Below are positions 1-6,963 of a stretch of DNA of 11,570 nt, piece by piece (position 1 is the stretch's first letter; each line of letters starts with the position of its first letter). The position numbers and the translations under genes were made by a program. Under the pieces are notes generated by a model. That model made no database searches. It saw only the letters and a list, made by a program, of their open reading frames with translations, and had not been told where the DNA came from. The DNA comes from Flavobacteriales bacterium UBA2619. GTDB taxonomy: Bacteria > Bacteroidota > Bacteroidia > Flavobacteriales_D > Sanyastnellaceae. The stretch covers positions 1-11,570 of the forward strand of contig DDJR01000018.1 of NCBI GenBank assembly GCA_002339135.1. Direction: 5' to 3'.

Positions 1-1
1 T

Positions 2-580
2 GATTACGAAAATGATTTTAAAGACAGGCTTGAATCGGGAGAACTGTTTCTCAATGACAGTGTTCACCCAACCGAGAGCAATGCGTATCTCACCTTATTT
101 GGCAGGGAAGTCTTCGGTGGAGGGGGGATTACTCCCGATGTTTTTATACCGATGGATAGCTCTAGTGTAAACAGGGCTTTGGCAGAATTAATTTGGACTG
201 GTGTTTTAAGAGACGCAGCTTTTCAGTGGGTAGATGACCACCGGGGAGAAATTGTTTTGCAAACTTCCTCAAATTGGCTTGATTCTCAGACGGGAGGATT
301 GGCTGCAATAAAGAGGGTGGCGGGAGATCAAGGAACAGCTTGGCCTAAGAATTCAACTCAAAAAGGAAGGGACCAAATTGAACTAATTTTAAGCCGATTT
401 TATGCGCAAGTGGCTAAGAATTTGTACGGAGATAACGAATATTACAAAGTTCTCATTTCAGGCGATGATTTTACAGAACGCGCACTTTATGAATTGTTAC
501 AAAATGACAGGTTCAAGGTGCGAGATGGAGGAGTATATTTGCTCTACAACGATTCCACGAATCAAAATTTAAATCTTTAA
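2..580 (+). CDS. S41-family C-terminal processing peptidase, 3' part only
   Basis: This is the last 192 codons of a gene that enters from the left edge; the open frame runs from base 2 without a start, so the ATG at 152 is internal. The segment GREVFGGGGITPDVFIP (about residues 38-54 of the visible part) is the conserved strand-turn region after the catalytic core in Bacteroidota carboxy-terminal processing proteases (peptidase family S41). These exported serine proteases carry a PDZ domain and a Ser/Lys catalytic pair, and trim or degrade envelope proteins. The PDZ domain and catalytic residues would lie upstream of the window, so activity cannot be judged here. The remainder is a helical, charged C-terminal region typical of the family's tail. 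The gene ends 13 bases before the superoxide dismutase gene on the same strand. Family assignment is fairly secure; substrate is unknown. Confidence 0.85.
   Translation, partial: DYENDFKDRLESGELFLNDSVHPTESNAYLTLFGREVFGGGGITPDVFIPMDSSSVNRALAELIWTGVLRDAAFQWVDDHRGEIVLQTSSNWLDSQTGGLAAIKRVAGDQGTAWPKNSTQKGRDQIELILSRFYAQVAKNLYGDNEYYKVLISGDDFTERALYELLQNDRFKVRDGGVYLLYNDSTNQNLNL
512..541 (+). promoter_or_regulatory. Possible promoter for the superoxide dismutase gene, inside the S41 gene
   Basis: TATATTTG at 534-541 matches the Bacteroidota -7 consensus TAnnTTTG exactly. A TTC at 512-514, 19 bases upstream, is one mismatch from the -33 TTG. Transcription would begin near 547 and leave a leader of about 47 bases before the ATG at 594. 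The -33 element is imperfect, and exact -7 matches occur by chance several times in a window of this size, so this is a candidate only. Confidence 0.35.
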
Positions 581-593
581 TAAATCCTACAAA

Positions 594-1202
594 ATGGCTT
601 TTGAATTACCTAACTTACCTTACGCTTACGATGCGCTCGAGCCGCATATTGACGCGAGAACTATGGAAATCCATCATGGAAAGCACCACGCAGGTTACAC
701 TGCGAAGTTGAATGCTGCTGTTGCTGGGACACCTTTAGAGGGTTCTTGCATTGAAGATCTACTTTCGAACAACATGGACAACGCAGCTGTTAGAAATAAC
801 GGGGGTGGATTTTACAACCACACTTTATTTTGGAATTCAATGTCTCCCAATGGTGGAGGTGAGCCAGAAGGTGAACTCGCTGCCGCGATTGTTTCTTCAT
901 TTGGATCTTTCGACGCTTTTGTCACAGAGTTCTCTAAAGCTGCTGCAACTCGTTTTGGATCTGGTTGGGCATGGCTTTGTGTATGTGATGAAGGAAAACT
1001 TACCGTTTGTTCTTCTGCAAACCAAGACAATCCAATGATGCCGGGCATCGGTTGCGGATGTTTACCTATTATGGGCATTGATGTTTGGGAACATGCATAC
1101 TACCTCAATTACCAAAACCGTCGTCCCGACTATATCTCTGCATTTTTCAATGTTGCAGATTGGAATGCAATTTCTGCTCGTTTTGCAGAGGCAACTAAGT
1201 AA
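594..1202 (+). CDS. Superoxide dismutase, Mn/Fe family (probably Mn type)
   Basis: The 202-residue protein is full length for the iron/manganese superoxide dismutase family, which converts superoxide to oxygen and hydrogen peroxide. All four metal ligands are visible: His27 (in HHGKHH), His76 (FYNHTLFW), and Asp163 and His167 (DVWEHAYY). The outer-sphere Gln144 in NQDNP, with Gly71-Gly72 before FYNH rather than a Gln there, points to the manganese-type active site; metal use still needs assay. There is no signal peptide, so it should be cytoplasmic. Six cysteines (52, 129, 131, 139, 154, 156) are many for this family; some are common in Bacteroidota homologues as far as I recall, and the CVC and CGC pairs stand out. 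It sits 13 bases after the S41 gene and 26 before ispD, with an A-rich leader and no clear Shine-Dalgarno sequence. I cannot decide between sodA and sodB naming. Confidence 0.97.
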   Translation: MAFELPNLPYAYDALEPHIDARTMEIHHGKHHAGYTAKLNAAVAGTPLEGSCIEDLLSNNMDNAAVRNNGGGFYNHTLFWNSMSPNGGGEPEGELAAAIVSSFGSFDAFVTEFSKAAATRFGSGWAWLCVCDEGKLTVCSSANQDNPMMPGIGCGCLPIMGIDVWEHAYYLNYQNRRPDYISAFFNVADWNAISARFAEATK

Positions 1203-1209
1203 ACTTAGT
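1194..1209 (+). other. Small hairpin across the sod stop codon
   Basis: ACTAAG (1194-1199) and CTTAGT (1204-1209) are perfect inverted arms around a TAAA loop that contains most of the stop codon. There is no following T-run, so it does not look like an intrinsic terminator. It could stabilise the 3' end of sod mRNA or damp ispD expression, or be chance. Confidence 0.4.
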
Positions 1210-1228
1210 CCAACGGAATAATTTCGCG

Positions 1229-1894
1229 ATGAACCGTCACATTATTATCGTAGCTGGTGGAACAGGCACACGCATGCTCACGAAGACCGCGAAACAATTT
1301 TTAATGATCAAGGGTCTGCCACTCATGTGGTGGACCCTTCGTCGTTTTCAAGAGGCAACACCTGACGCTCCCATTACTCTTGTATTGCATGAGTCTCTCT
1401 TCGATGAGTTTCGGCAACTCGAGCAAGAGCATGGACCCTCTGGAGCGTTTGAATTGGTGAAGGGTGGAGCTGAACGTTTTCATTCTGTTTTGAACGGTCT
1501 CGTGTCGCTTCCTGATGAAGGTCTCGTCGCCATCCACGATGCGGTTCGACCACTCCCTTCGGTTGAAATGATTAGAATGTCTTTTGATACAGCAGCCCTT
1601 TACGGAGGCTCTATTCCCGTTGTATCGTTGAAGGACAGTATTCGTCAGATTTCAGGATTAAATTCAGTTGCATTGAATCGCTCGGAGTATATGTTAGTCC
1701 AAACACCACAATCTTTCGACCTCTCTCTGATCAAGCCGGCATACTCAGTCAACTATTCACTCTCCTTCACAGATGACGCTAGTGTTTTTGAGGCTGGAGG
1801 TCACAGAGTTCAACATTTCCCAGGATGCCCCACAAATCTCAAAGTCACCACTCCTGAGGACCTGGTTGTTGCGAGTGCACTTTTAGAGGCTTAG
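1229..1894 (+). CDS. ispD: 2-C-methyl-D-erythritol 4-phosphate cytidylyltransferase (IspD)
   Basis: This enzyme transfers CMP from CTP to 2-C-methyl-D-erythritol 4-phosphate, the third step of the non-mevalonate (MEP) isoprenoid pathway in the cytoplasm. The 221-residue length is usual. Visible family motifs are the nucleotide-binding loop VAGGTGTRM (residues 8-16), KQFL with Lys22, GGAERFHSVLNGL, HDAVRP, TPQSF, TDDASVFE and the C-terminal LKVTTPEDL. The residue before KQF is Ala21, whereas PKQF is usual; the conserved Arg15 and Lys22 remain, so I expect activity. The ATG at 1229 places the nucleotide loop at the normal distance from the N terminus. The gene is 26 bases after sod and probably cotranscribed with it. 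Its last 50 bases overlap the 3' end of the convergent CPBP protease gene. Confidence 0.97.
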   Translation: MNRHIIIVAGGTGTRMLTKTAKQFLMIKGLPLMWWTLRRFQEATPDAPITLVLHESLFDEFRQLEQEHGPSGAFELVKGGAERFHSVLNGLVSLPDEGLVAIHDAVRPLPSVEMIRMSFDTAALYGGSIPVVSLKDSIRQISGLNSVALNRSEYMLVQTPQSFDLSLIKPAYSVNYSLSFTDDASVFEAGGHRVQHFPGCPTNLKVTTPEDLVVASALLEA

Positions 1895-2816
1895 TCTTTC
1901 CCTTTAACCACCAGACACTCCCGATGATTGAAGCTGCGCCTAACCCAGTGGCAATCGCTTCGGACAGCCCCAGCGACCCTTCGCCTGGATTCATTCCTTC
2001 GGCAATCCACTCAGGTCCAAACCACCAAGCTGCAAATACAGTGACTCCATTGTTAACAAAGTGTCCAAGTACAGCGGGCCACAAACTGCCGCTTGCAGCG
2101 ACCATGTAGCCAAATCCAGCTCCCAACAACAGACGCGGTAGAAATCCGAAGAACTGAAAGTGAATGGTGCTAAAAAGGATGGCACTAACCCAAATGCCGA
2201 TGTGAATATTCCCACTCCATTTTGAAAAAATAGACTGCAAGGTGCCTCGAAAAAACCACTCCTCACAAATGGCAGGAAGCACGGCTACGGCGACCAGGGT
2301 CGCGAGAAACTCTTTCGAGGTTTCCATTTGAAGCAGAGCTTGGGTGATTCGAGCAACTTCCGCTTCAAGGGAGGCCGCCAATGTGTGAAGGGTCGAACCT
2401 TCTATGAGAAGCCATTCATTTAAACGATAAGTGAGGTCTAAAAATGGAGAGAAACCGAGCGTAATTACTACAGCTCCAATCAAGAATGTAAACCGATGCC
2501 TGCTTTTGCCTGCTTTGCTAAATCCAACCCCTGGAGCAGCACCATGCAGGATGGAATAAACGAATCCAGCACCAGCAAAAGCAAATATTTGGTTTAAAGA
2601 ATTGAGGATAAGATTCCCGCAAATGCCTGTTTTTGACTCGAGATTCATCAAGGATATCATGAGTTCGGGAAGTGTATTTCCGGTTCCACAAATCCATGTG
2701 GAGAGATACTTGCCAAAGAACACGGCAAGCCCCATTCCAGTCAAACACACGCAAACAACAAAGACGAATTGTACAATTGGGTGAAGATTTCTGAAGGCTT
2801 TTTGTATGAACGTCAT
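1845..2816 (-). CDS. CPBP-family intramembrane metalloprotease
   Basis: This 323-residue membrane protein belongs to the CPBP (CAAX protease and bacteriocin-processing, Rce1-like) family. The three catalytic motifs are present in order: Glu185-Glu186 with Arg190 in EEWFFRG, His219 in FSTIHF, and His252 plus Asn256 in HFVNN. They sit on hydrophobic segments, as in active members. Further hydrophobic segments lie at about 14-35, 74-92 and 109-126; residues 139-170 form a charged, probably extramembrane helix before the catalytic core. Substrates in Bacteroidota are unknown; members elsewhere process prenylated proteins, bacteriocin leaders or anti-sigma factors. The last 16 or so residues (proline, glutamine and lysine rich) are encoded across the end of ispD on the other strand, which suggests a late extension of the tail. 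The gene is divergent from dusB. Confidence 0.93.
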   Translation of the reverse strand: MTFIQKAFRNLHPIVQFVFVVCVCLTGMGLAVFFGKYLSTWICGTGNTLPELMISLMNLESKTGICGNLILNSLNQIFAFAGAGFVYSILHGAAPGVGFSKAGKSRHRFTFLIGAVVITLGFSPFLDLTYRLNEWLLIEGSTLHTLAASLEAEVARITQALLQMETSKEFLATLVAVAVLPAICEEWFFRGTLQSIFSKWSGNIHIGIWVSAILFSTIHFQFFGFLPRLLLGAGFGYMVAASGSLWPAVLGHFVNNGVTVFAAWWFGPEWIAEGMNPGEGSLGLSEAIATGLGAASIIGSVWWLKGKTKPLKVHSQQPGPQEW

Positions 2817-2834
2817 GGGAAGGGCTTAATTTTG
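2801..2834 (+). promoter_or_regulatory. Candidate dusB promoter
   Basis: TTTG at 2801-2804 and TAATTTTG at 2827-2834 are both exact matches to the Bacteroidota -33 and -7 elements, with a 22-base spacer that is within the range reported for Flavobacterium promoters. Transcription would begin near 2840. That lies downstream of the ATG at 2769 and about 25 bases upstream of TTG 2865, which supports the later dusB start. The promoter overlaps the first codons of the divergent CPBP gene. Confidence 0.55.
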
Positions 2835-2864
2835 CTGCAAGTTCGTGAAAATTTAGTTAAAGTT

Positions 2865-3851
2865 TTGGTTAAAATAGCAGATATAGAATTGGGAGAATTC
2901 CCTCTGTTGCTTGCTCCGATGGAGGATGTAAGTGACCCGCCTTTTAGAGCAGTATGCAAAAAGTACGGTGCGGACCTGATGTACACTGAATTTATCAGTT
3001 CTGAAGGCTTAATACGAGATGCTGCAAAGAGCATGATGAAGCTCGATATTTTCGAGTATGAACGCCCAGTGGGGATACAGATTTTTGGTGCGGATATAGG
3101 TCCCATGCGAGAGGCTGCTGCTATTGCAGAGCGCGCAGGACCCGACTTGATTGACATCAACTATGGTTGTCCAGTTAAGAAAGTAGCTTTGAAGGGCGCA
3201 GGCGCAGGGATTTTGCAAAACATTCCAAAGATGGTGTCTATGACAAAGGAGATCGTGAACACATGTACTCTTCCTGTGACTGTGAAAACCCGCCTTGGTT
3301 GGGATGACGATTCAAAGTATATCGTAGATGTAGCTGAACGCCTTCAGGATGTCGGTATTTCGGCGATCAGCATTCATGGACGTACAAGAGCGCAGATGTA
3401 TAAAGGCGATGCTGATTGGTCTTTAATAGCGCAAGTGAAGAACAATCCACGAATGAAAATTCCTGTTTTTGGGAATGGTGATATTGATACACCTGAGAAA
3501 ACTGTTGAATATCGAGAACGATATGGAATAGATGGAATTATGATAGGCCGAGCAAGTATAGGTGCGCCATGGATATTTAATGAAATCAAGCATTTCATGA
3601 ATACAGGAGAACACCTTGCGCCGCCTACCATGAAAGAGCGCATAGCCGCCGCCTCGATGCATTTTGAGGGATCACTTCAGTGGAAGGGAGTTCGTCTTGG
3701 AATCGTGGAAATGAGGCGTCATTACGCCAATTACTTTAAAGGGATCCCCGATTTTAAGAAACACAGATTGGATCTAGTTACCATCGATACAGTCGATGAA
3801 ATACGGGCAAAACTTGCAGAGATTTCTGACCTTTATCTGGCCGAATTTTAG
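2865..3851 (+). CDS. dusB: tRNA-dihydrouridine synthase (DusB type), probable TTG start
   Basis: This flavoenzyme uses FMN and NADPH to reduce uridine to dihydrouridine in tRNA D-loops. The TIM-barrel motifs are clear: APMEDVSDPPFR, TEFISSEGL, QIFGAD, INYGCP with the catalytic Cys (residue 102 from the TTG start), VKTRLGW, ISIHGRTRAQMY, VFGNGDI and IMIGRASIGAPW, followed by the helical tRNA-binding domain. The only upstream in-frame ATG is at 2769, which adds 32 residues that look nothing like the family and overlaps the CPBP gene by 48 bases. Starting at TTG 2865 gives (M)VKIADIELGEFPLL, as homologues begin, and a usual 328 residues. A good promoter at 2801-2834 would place the transcript start after 2769. 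The stop overlaps the convergent permease stop by four bases (TTAG). Function is near certain; the start is inferred. Confidence 0.93.
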   Translation: MVKIADIELGEFPLLLAPMEDVSDPPFRAVCKKYGADLMYTEFISSEGLIRDAAKSMMKLDIFEYERPVGIQIFGADIGPMREAAAIAERAGPDLIDINYGCPVKKVALKGAGAGILQNIPKMVSMTKEIVNTCTLPVTVKTRLGWDDDSKYIVDVAERLQDVGISAISIHGRTRAQMYKGDADWSLIAQVKNNPRMKIPVFGNGDIDTPEKTVEYRERYGIDGIMIGRASIGAPWIFNEIKHFMNTGEHLAPPTMKERIAAASMHFEGSLQWKGVRLGIVEMRRHYANYFKGIPDFKKHRLDLVTIDTVDEIRAKLAEISDLYLAEF

Positions 3852-5062
3852 AGAGTTGTAAGTCTTCTAATGAGGAATCTCACCATAGCAGATGATCCCA
3901 ATCCTCCTATTCCCACAACAACGGCAAGTGTGCCGAAGATGTCCACAGCAGATAGTCTCACTGGGTAAGAGGGAACAACAGAGCCCTCAAGAGTAAGCCA
4001 GCCAAATTCGTTTTGCCCCAAAACAATTGCAACCCCTAAAAGGGCACCGATTGCACCGCCAATCATATTAATAGCAAGACCTTGTATTGAGAAAGTGCGT
4101 TCAAGATCACGACTTTTCATGCCCAATGCTTTGAAGACTGCCAAATCCTGCTTTTTATCAATGAGCAACATCGTTAATGAAGCAAGTACATTAAAAGCAG
4201 CTACGATGAGTATAAAGCTAAGGATGACGAATGTAGCCAACTTTTCTGCACGGTTTGTTTGGGTGATAAACTTGTGTTTTTCAGCTCTCGTTCGAAGGAA
4301 AACTTGATCTCCAAGTATATTGAGGAAACCTTCGTCCTCAGCCAACTCCTCAGCACTCCATCCTTTTGCAACGCGAATCTCAAATCTAGACACTTCTAGA
4401 GGTCTGTCAAACAACTCTCTTGTCAGCGCTAAAGGAGCAAGTACATATCTTGTGTCAAGATCGGCATTGATCGAAAATGTTCCACAAGCTAAAGCGGGTA
4501 TTGTTTTGAAATCAGATTTCCTGTGACTTCGGAGTTTCTTTCCTCTTGTGGGAGCGCCAAGAGACATGAGTGGGGGGTCAATAGAATCTGGGCGTATCCC
4601 CATCACCGAACGAATTCCGTAGCCGAGGCAAATACAAGTTTCATCTGAAAACGATTTGCCCCAAACTCCTTCTACAATCGCTCCCTCTATTCCTGTCACC
4701 TTGCCATAATTCGAATCAACGCCCAACACAGAGCAAATATGTGTCGTACCCCCTCCTCTGATCACAGCTTCGCTTTCGATGACAGCCGAGTATTCCGCAA
4801 CTCCTGGGTGTTTTCCTATTTTTTCACCAAGTGTGTTCGGCAAGACATCTCCTAGAGTTGACACCGCTGCGAGGTCTGCGTCCAAGGTTCCGAATAGATC
4901 CTGAACCAAATCTTCAATGCCGTTAAAAGCTGAAAGTATAGCTATCATCGCCATGGTTACAGCTGCAATAACGAACATTGAGATACCAGAAATAACGTGA
5001 ACTAATTTACGTGACCGAGGTTGGAAAACGTATCTGCGCGCTAGTCTAAAAGGCAGTCGCAC
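3848..5062 (-). CDS. FtsX/LolCE-like ABC transporter permease
   Basis: The 404-residue protein has the architecture of a type VII ABC permease (LolC/LolE/MacB/FtsX superfamily). It has one hydrophobic helix at about 24-46, a large periplasmic MacB-core-like domain at about 47-273, and three more helices at about 274-298, 325-349 and 372-394. The segment KKQDLAVFKALGM (303-315) is the cytoplasmic coupling-helix region that contacts the ATPase in this superfamily. Members such as LolCE move lipoproteins from the inner membrane, while FtsX and MacB act as mechanotransmitters. No ATPase or periplasmic partner is encoded in the window, so the substrate is unknown. The start is GTG: the rbfA stop TAG and this GTG share one base (TAGTG), which argues for coupled translation. 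It is the last gene of the minus-strand run. Confidence 0.9.
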   Translation of the reverse strand: MRLPFRLARRYVFQPRSRKLVHVISGISMFVIAAVTMAMIAILSAFNGIEDLVQDLFGTLDADLAAVSTLGDVLPNTLGEKIGKHPGVAEYSAVIESEAVIRGGGTTHICSVLGVDSNYGKVTGIEGAIVEGVWGKSFSDETCICLGYGIRSVMGIRPDSIDPPLMSLGAPTRGKKLRSHRKSDFKTIPALACGTFSINADLDTRYVLAPLALTRELFDRPLEVSRFEIRVAKGWSAEELAEDEGFLNILGDQVFLRTRAEKHKFITQTNRAEKLATFVILSFILIVAAFNVLASLTMLLIDKKQDLAVFKALGMKSRDLERTFSIQGLAINMIGGAIGALLGVAIVLGQNEFGWLTLEGSVVPSYPVRLSAVDIFGTLAVVVGIGGLGSSAMVRFLIRRLTTL

Positions 5063-5400
5063 TATTCGTTTAGTGCTTTTTCTACTGCTTCATAGTAGTC
5101 TAAACTATCGTCTATGTAGAATTGCAGTTCTGGGATTCTCCGCACTTGTTTTCCGATGACATTGCCCAATGCCCGACGTGTCCAATTTGATTCTTTCTTG
5201 ATCACTTTTAAAGCTGCTTCAGAATCCTTGACAGCCATAAAACTTAGGTAAACTTTTGCCAGCCCCAAATCGGGAGACATTCTAACTTGGGTTACTGTGA
5301 TGAAAAGTCCATCGAAGTGCATCGCTGTTTCTCTTTGAAATATCATGCTGAGTTCCTGTTTTACGAGTGAACCAACTTTTTCTTGACGTATACTAGACAT
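5062..5400 (-). CDS. rbfA: Ribosome-binding factor A
   Basis: RbfA binds the 30S subunit late in its assembly, helps 16S rRNA 5'-end processing and is needed for growth in the cold in model bacteria. The 112-residue length and sequence fit: the N terminus SSIRQEKVGSLVKQELSMIF, then ITVTQVRMSPDLGLAKVYLSF, and the RRIPELQFYIDDSLDYYEAVEKAL ending, broken here by position: about residues 2-21, 34-54 and 86-110. These form the single KH-like fold. The ATG at 5400 gives the standard N terminus. It lies 29 bases after hflX, so two ribosome-associated genes are neighbours, and it shares one base with the permease start. A TAACTTCG five bases before the ATG is one mismatch from the -7 consensus, too weak to call as a promoter. 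Confidence 0.95.
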   Translation of the reverse strand: MSSIRQEKVGSLVKQELSMIFQRETAMHFDGLFITVTQVRMSPDLGLAKVYLSFMAVKDSEAALKVIKKESNWTRRALGNVIGKQVRRIPELQFYIDDSLDYYEAVEKALNE

Positions 5401-5429
5401 GTTACGAAGTTAGCTAAGATTAGCGAATA

Positions 5430-6608
5430 TTAGTAAAGGAATTTATTGTAGGGGTATCGCTTTATATGCAGTTCCTTAACTCTTTCATACAAAAGACTGC
5501 GAAGGGCTGTGACATCATCTTTGCTCATTGCGCTCATAAAGACCACATCATTTCCATCTTTTTCAAATCGTTCTTTCATCCCCTGAACAAGCTCCTCGGG
5601 TGATCTTTCTCTTTCGGGATCTTTGAGAGCATCTATTTTGTTGAAGAGAAGCAAAGTAGGTTTGTCGTCACTCCCAATTTCTGCAAGAGTGCGTTCTACC
5701 ACTGCAAGTTGATCCTCAAATTGAGGATGACTTACGTCAATCACATGAATAAGAAAGTCACTTTCACGTGTTTCGTCGAGGGTAGATTTAAAACTCTCAA
5801 TAAGTTGAGTGGGAAGTTTTCGAATGAATCCTACTGTATCACTTAATAAAAACGGCAAATTTTCTACGACGACTTTGCGCACGGTTGTGTCCAGAGTTGC
5901 AAAAAGCTTATCCTCGGCAAAGACATCACTTTTTGACAAAGCTGTCATCAGTGTACTTTTCCCAGCATTTGTATAGCCCACAAGTGCAACTCGAATAAGT
6001 GCCCCCCGGTTGCTTCTCTGTGTTGCCATCTGTTTGTCGATTGCAGAGAGATCTTTTTTTAGAAGTGATATTCGATCTCGAATTATTCGTCTATCTGTCT
6101 CGATTTCTTTCTCACCTGGCCCCTTCATGCCTATTCCTCCTTTTTGTTTCTGAAGGTGCGTCCACATGTTGGTGAGTCGGGGAAGAAGATATTGGTATTG
6201 GGCAAGTTCTACCTGAGTCTTTGCGTGAGCTGTTCGAGCACGCTGAGCGAAAATGTCAAGTATGAGATTAGGTCGATCCATGATTTTCACGTTCTCAATC
6301 TCTTTCTCGATATTCCGGAGTTGAGAACCACTTAACTCATCATCAAAAACGATCATGTCTATTCTCTCGGCTTTCACATATTCTTTAATTTCTTGAAGCT
6401 TTCCTGATCCGATAAATGTTTTTGCATCGGGTTTCGTAAGTGACTGAATAAACGTTTTTTTTGTAACAGCATTAGCTGTAGTCACTAAGAAAGCAAGCTC
6501 CTCTAAATATTCAGTCAGCCGTTCACGTGTCTGGTTTTGAGTCGCAAGGCCCACAAGAATGCAAGTTTCTGTGTCTGTTGATGTGCTTAAAGATTTTCGA
6601 TTGGCCAT
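5430..6608 (-). CDS. hflX: GTPase HflX (ribosome-splitting/rescue GTPase)
   Basis: HflX binds 70S ribosomes and, with GTP, splits stalled or hibernating ones. Starting from ATG 6608 the protein has 392 residues. The N-terminal HflX domain includes FIGSGKLQEI (66-74 region) and VFDDELSGSQLRNIE. A linker follows with LAQYQYLLPRL and GGIGMKGPGEKEIETDRR (157-174), the family signature. The G domain has Walker A GYTNAGKST (211-219), TLDTTVRKV for switch I, DTVGF (257-261), NKID (323-326) and SAM (359-361). A longer reading from 6704 would add 32 residues and overlap the cytochrome gene; those residues have no family similarity, while MANRKSLSTSTDTET leads straight into the conserved domain. The ATG lies 7 bases after the cytochrome stop, so coupled expression is likely. 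The N-terminal Ser/Thr stretch is variable in homologues. Confidence 0.96.
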   Translation of the reverse strand: MANRKSLSTSTDTETCILVGLATQNQTRERLTEYLEELAFLVTTANAVTKKTFIQSLTKPDAKTFIGSGKLQEIKEYVKAERIDMIVFDDELSGSQLRNIEKEIENVKIMDRPNLILDIFAQRARTAHAKTQVELAQYQYLLPRLTNMWTHLQKQKGGIGMKGPGEKEIETDRRIIRDRISLLKKDLSAIDKQMATQRSNRGALIRVALVGYTNAGKSTLMTALSKSDVFAEDKLFATLDTTVRKVVVENLPFLLSDTVGFIRKLPTQLIESFKSTLDETRESDFLIHVIDVSHPQFEDQLAVVERTLAEIGSDDKPTLLLFNKIDALKDPERERSPEELVQGMKERFEKDGNDVVFMSAMSKDDVTALRSLLYERVKELHIKRYPYNKFLY

Positions 6609-6615
6609 ATTTTGT

Positions 6616-6960
6616 TTACTTAAAGCTGTCAATAAAAACAGCGAGGCCTCTAATTGTAGGCATGTCAAGTACATCTTTTTGTGGAGGCATTGTTCCTCGA
6701 CCATTCAGAATGACGGCGATTTTCTCTTCAACACTTAGTTGCGTCGAGATTAAATTTGGTGCTCCGTCAATTATAGAGATTCCTTTTTCCCCATGACAGA
6801 TTGAACATTTGTATCTGTATATCAGTGCTATGTCGATGCGATTGGTTATTTCCTCTCCCTCGATGAAAGAGGGGTTCTTTAATTCAATGCTCGCAGGGTT
6901 ATCACAAGACGTGATCATGAGCACAGACAGGACTGCAATGAAAAGGAAGCCCTTTGTCAT
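6616..6960 (-). CDS. Small c-type cytochrome lipoprotein
   Basis: The 114-residue protein begins with a lipoprotein signal peptide (hydrophobic residues 5-18, Cys19 in LMITSC), so it should be lipid-anchored outside the inner membrane. One haem-binding motif, CSICH (52-56), and a likely axial methionine, Met91 in GRGTMPPQ, mark it as a single-haem class I cytochrome c. Such proteins shuttle electrons in the periplasm, for example to terminal oxidases; the partner here is unknown and no oxidase subunit is in the window. The linker 20-48 is charged and probably flexible. The gene is 3 bases after the small membrane-protein gene and 7 before hflX, all on the minus strand, so it sits inside a probable operon whose other named members are metabolic and ribosomal. 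Identification as a cytochrome is firm; role is open. Confidence 0.93.
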   Translation of the reverse strand: MTKGFLFIAVLSVLMITSCDNPASIELKNPSFIEGEEITNRIDIALIYRYKCSICHGEKGISIIDGAPNLISTQLSVEEKIAVILNGRGTMPPQKDVLDMPTIRGLAVFIDSFK

Positions 6961-6963
6961 AAG

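Noticed and set aside
1845..2816. CPBP gene as a bacteriocin-immunity or phage-defence gene
   Set aside because: The family includes such members, but no bacteriocin or defence partner is nearby and nothing in the sequence separates it from housekeeping members.
6609..6704. Extended N terminus for HflX starting inside the cytochrome gene
   Set aside because: The added residues are a shadow of the cytochrome coding sequence and do not match the family; the ATG at 6608 fits homologues.
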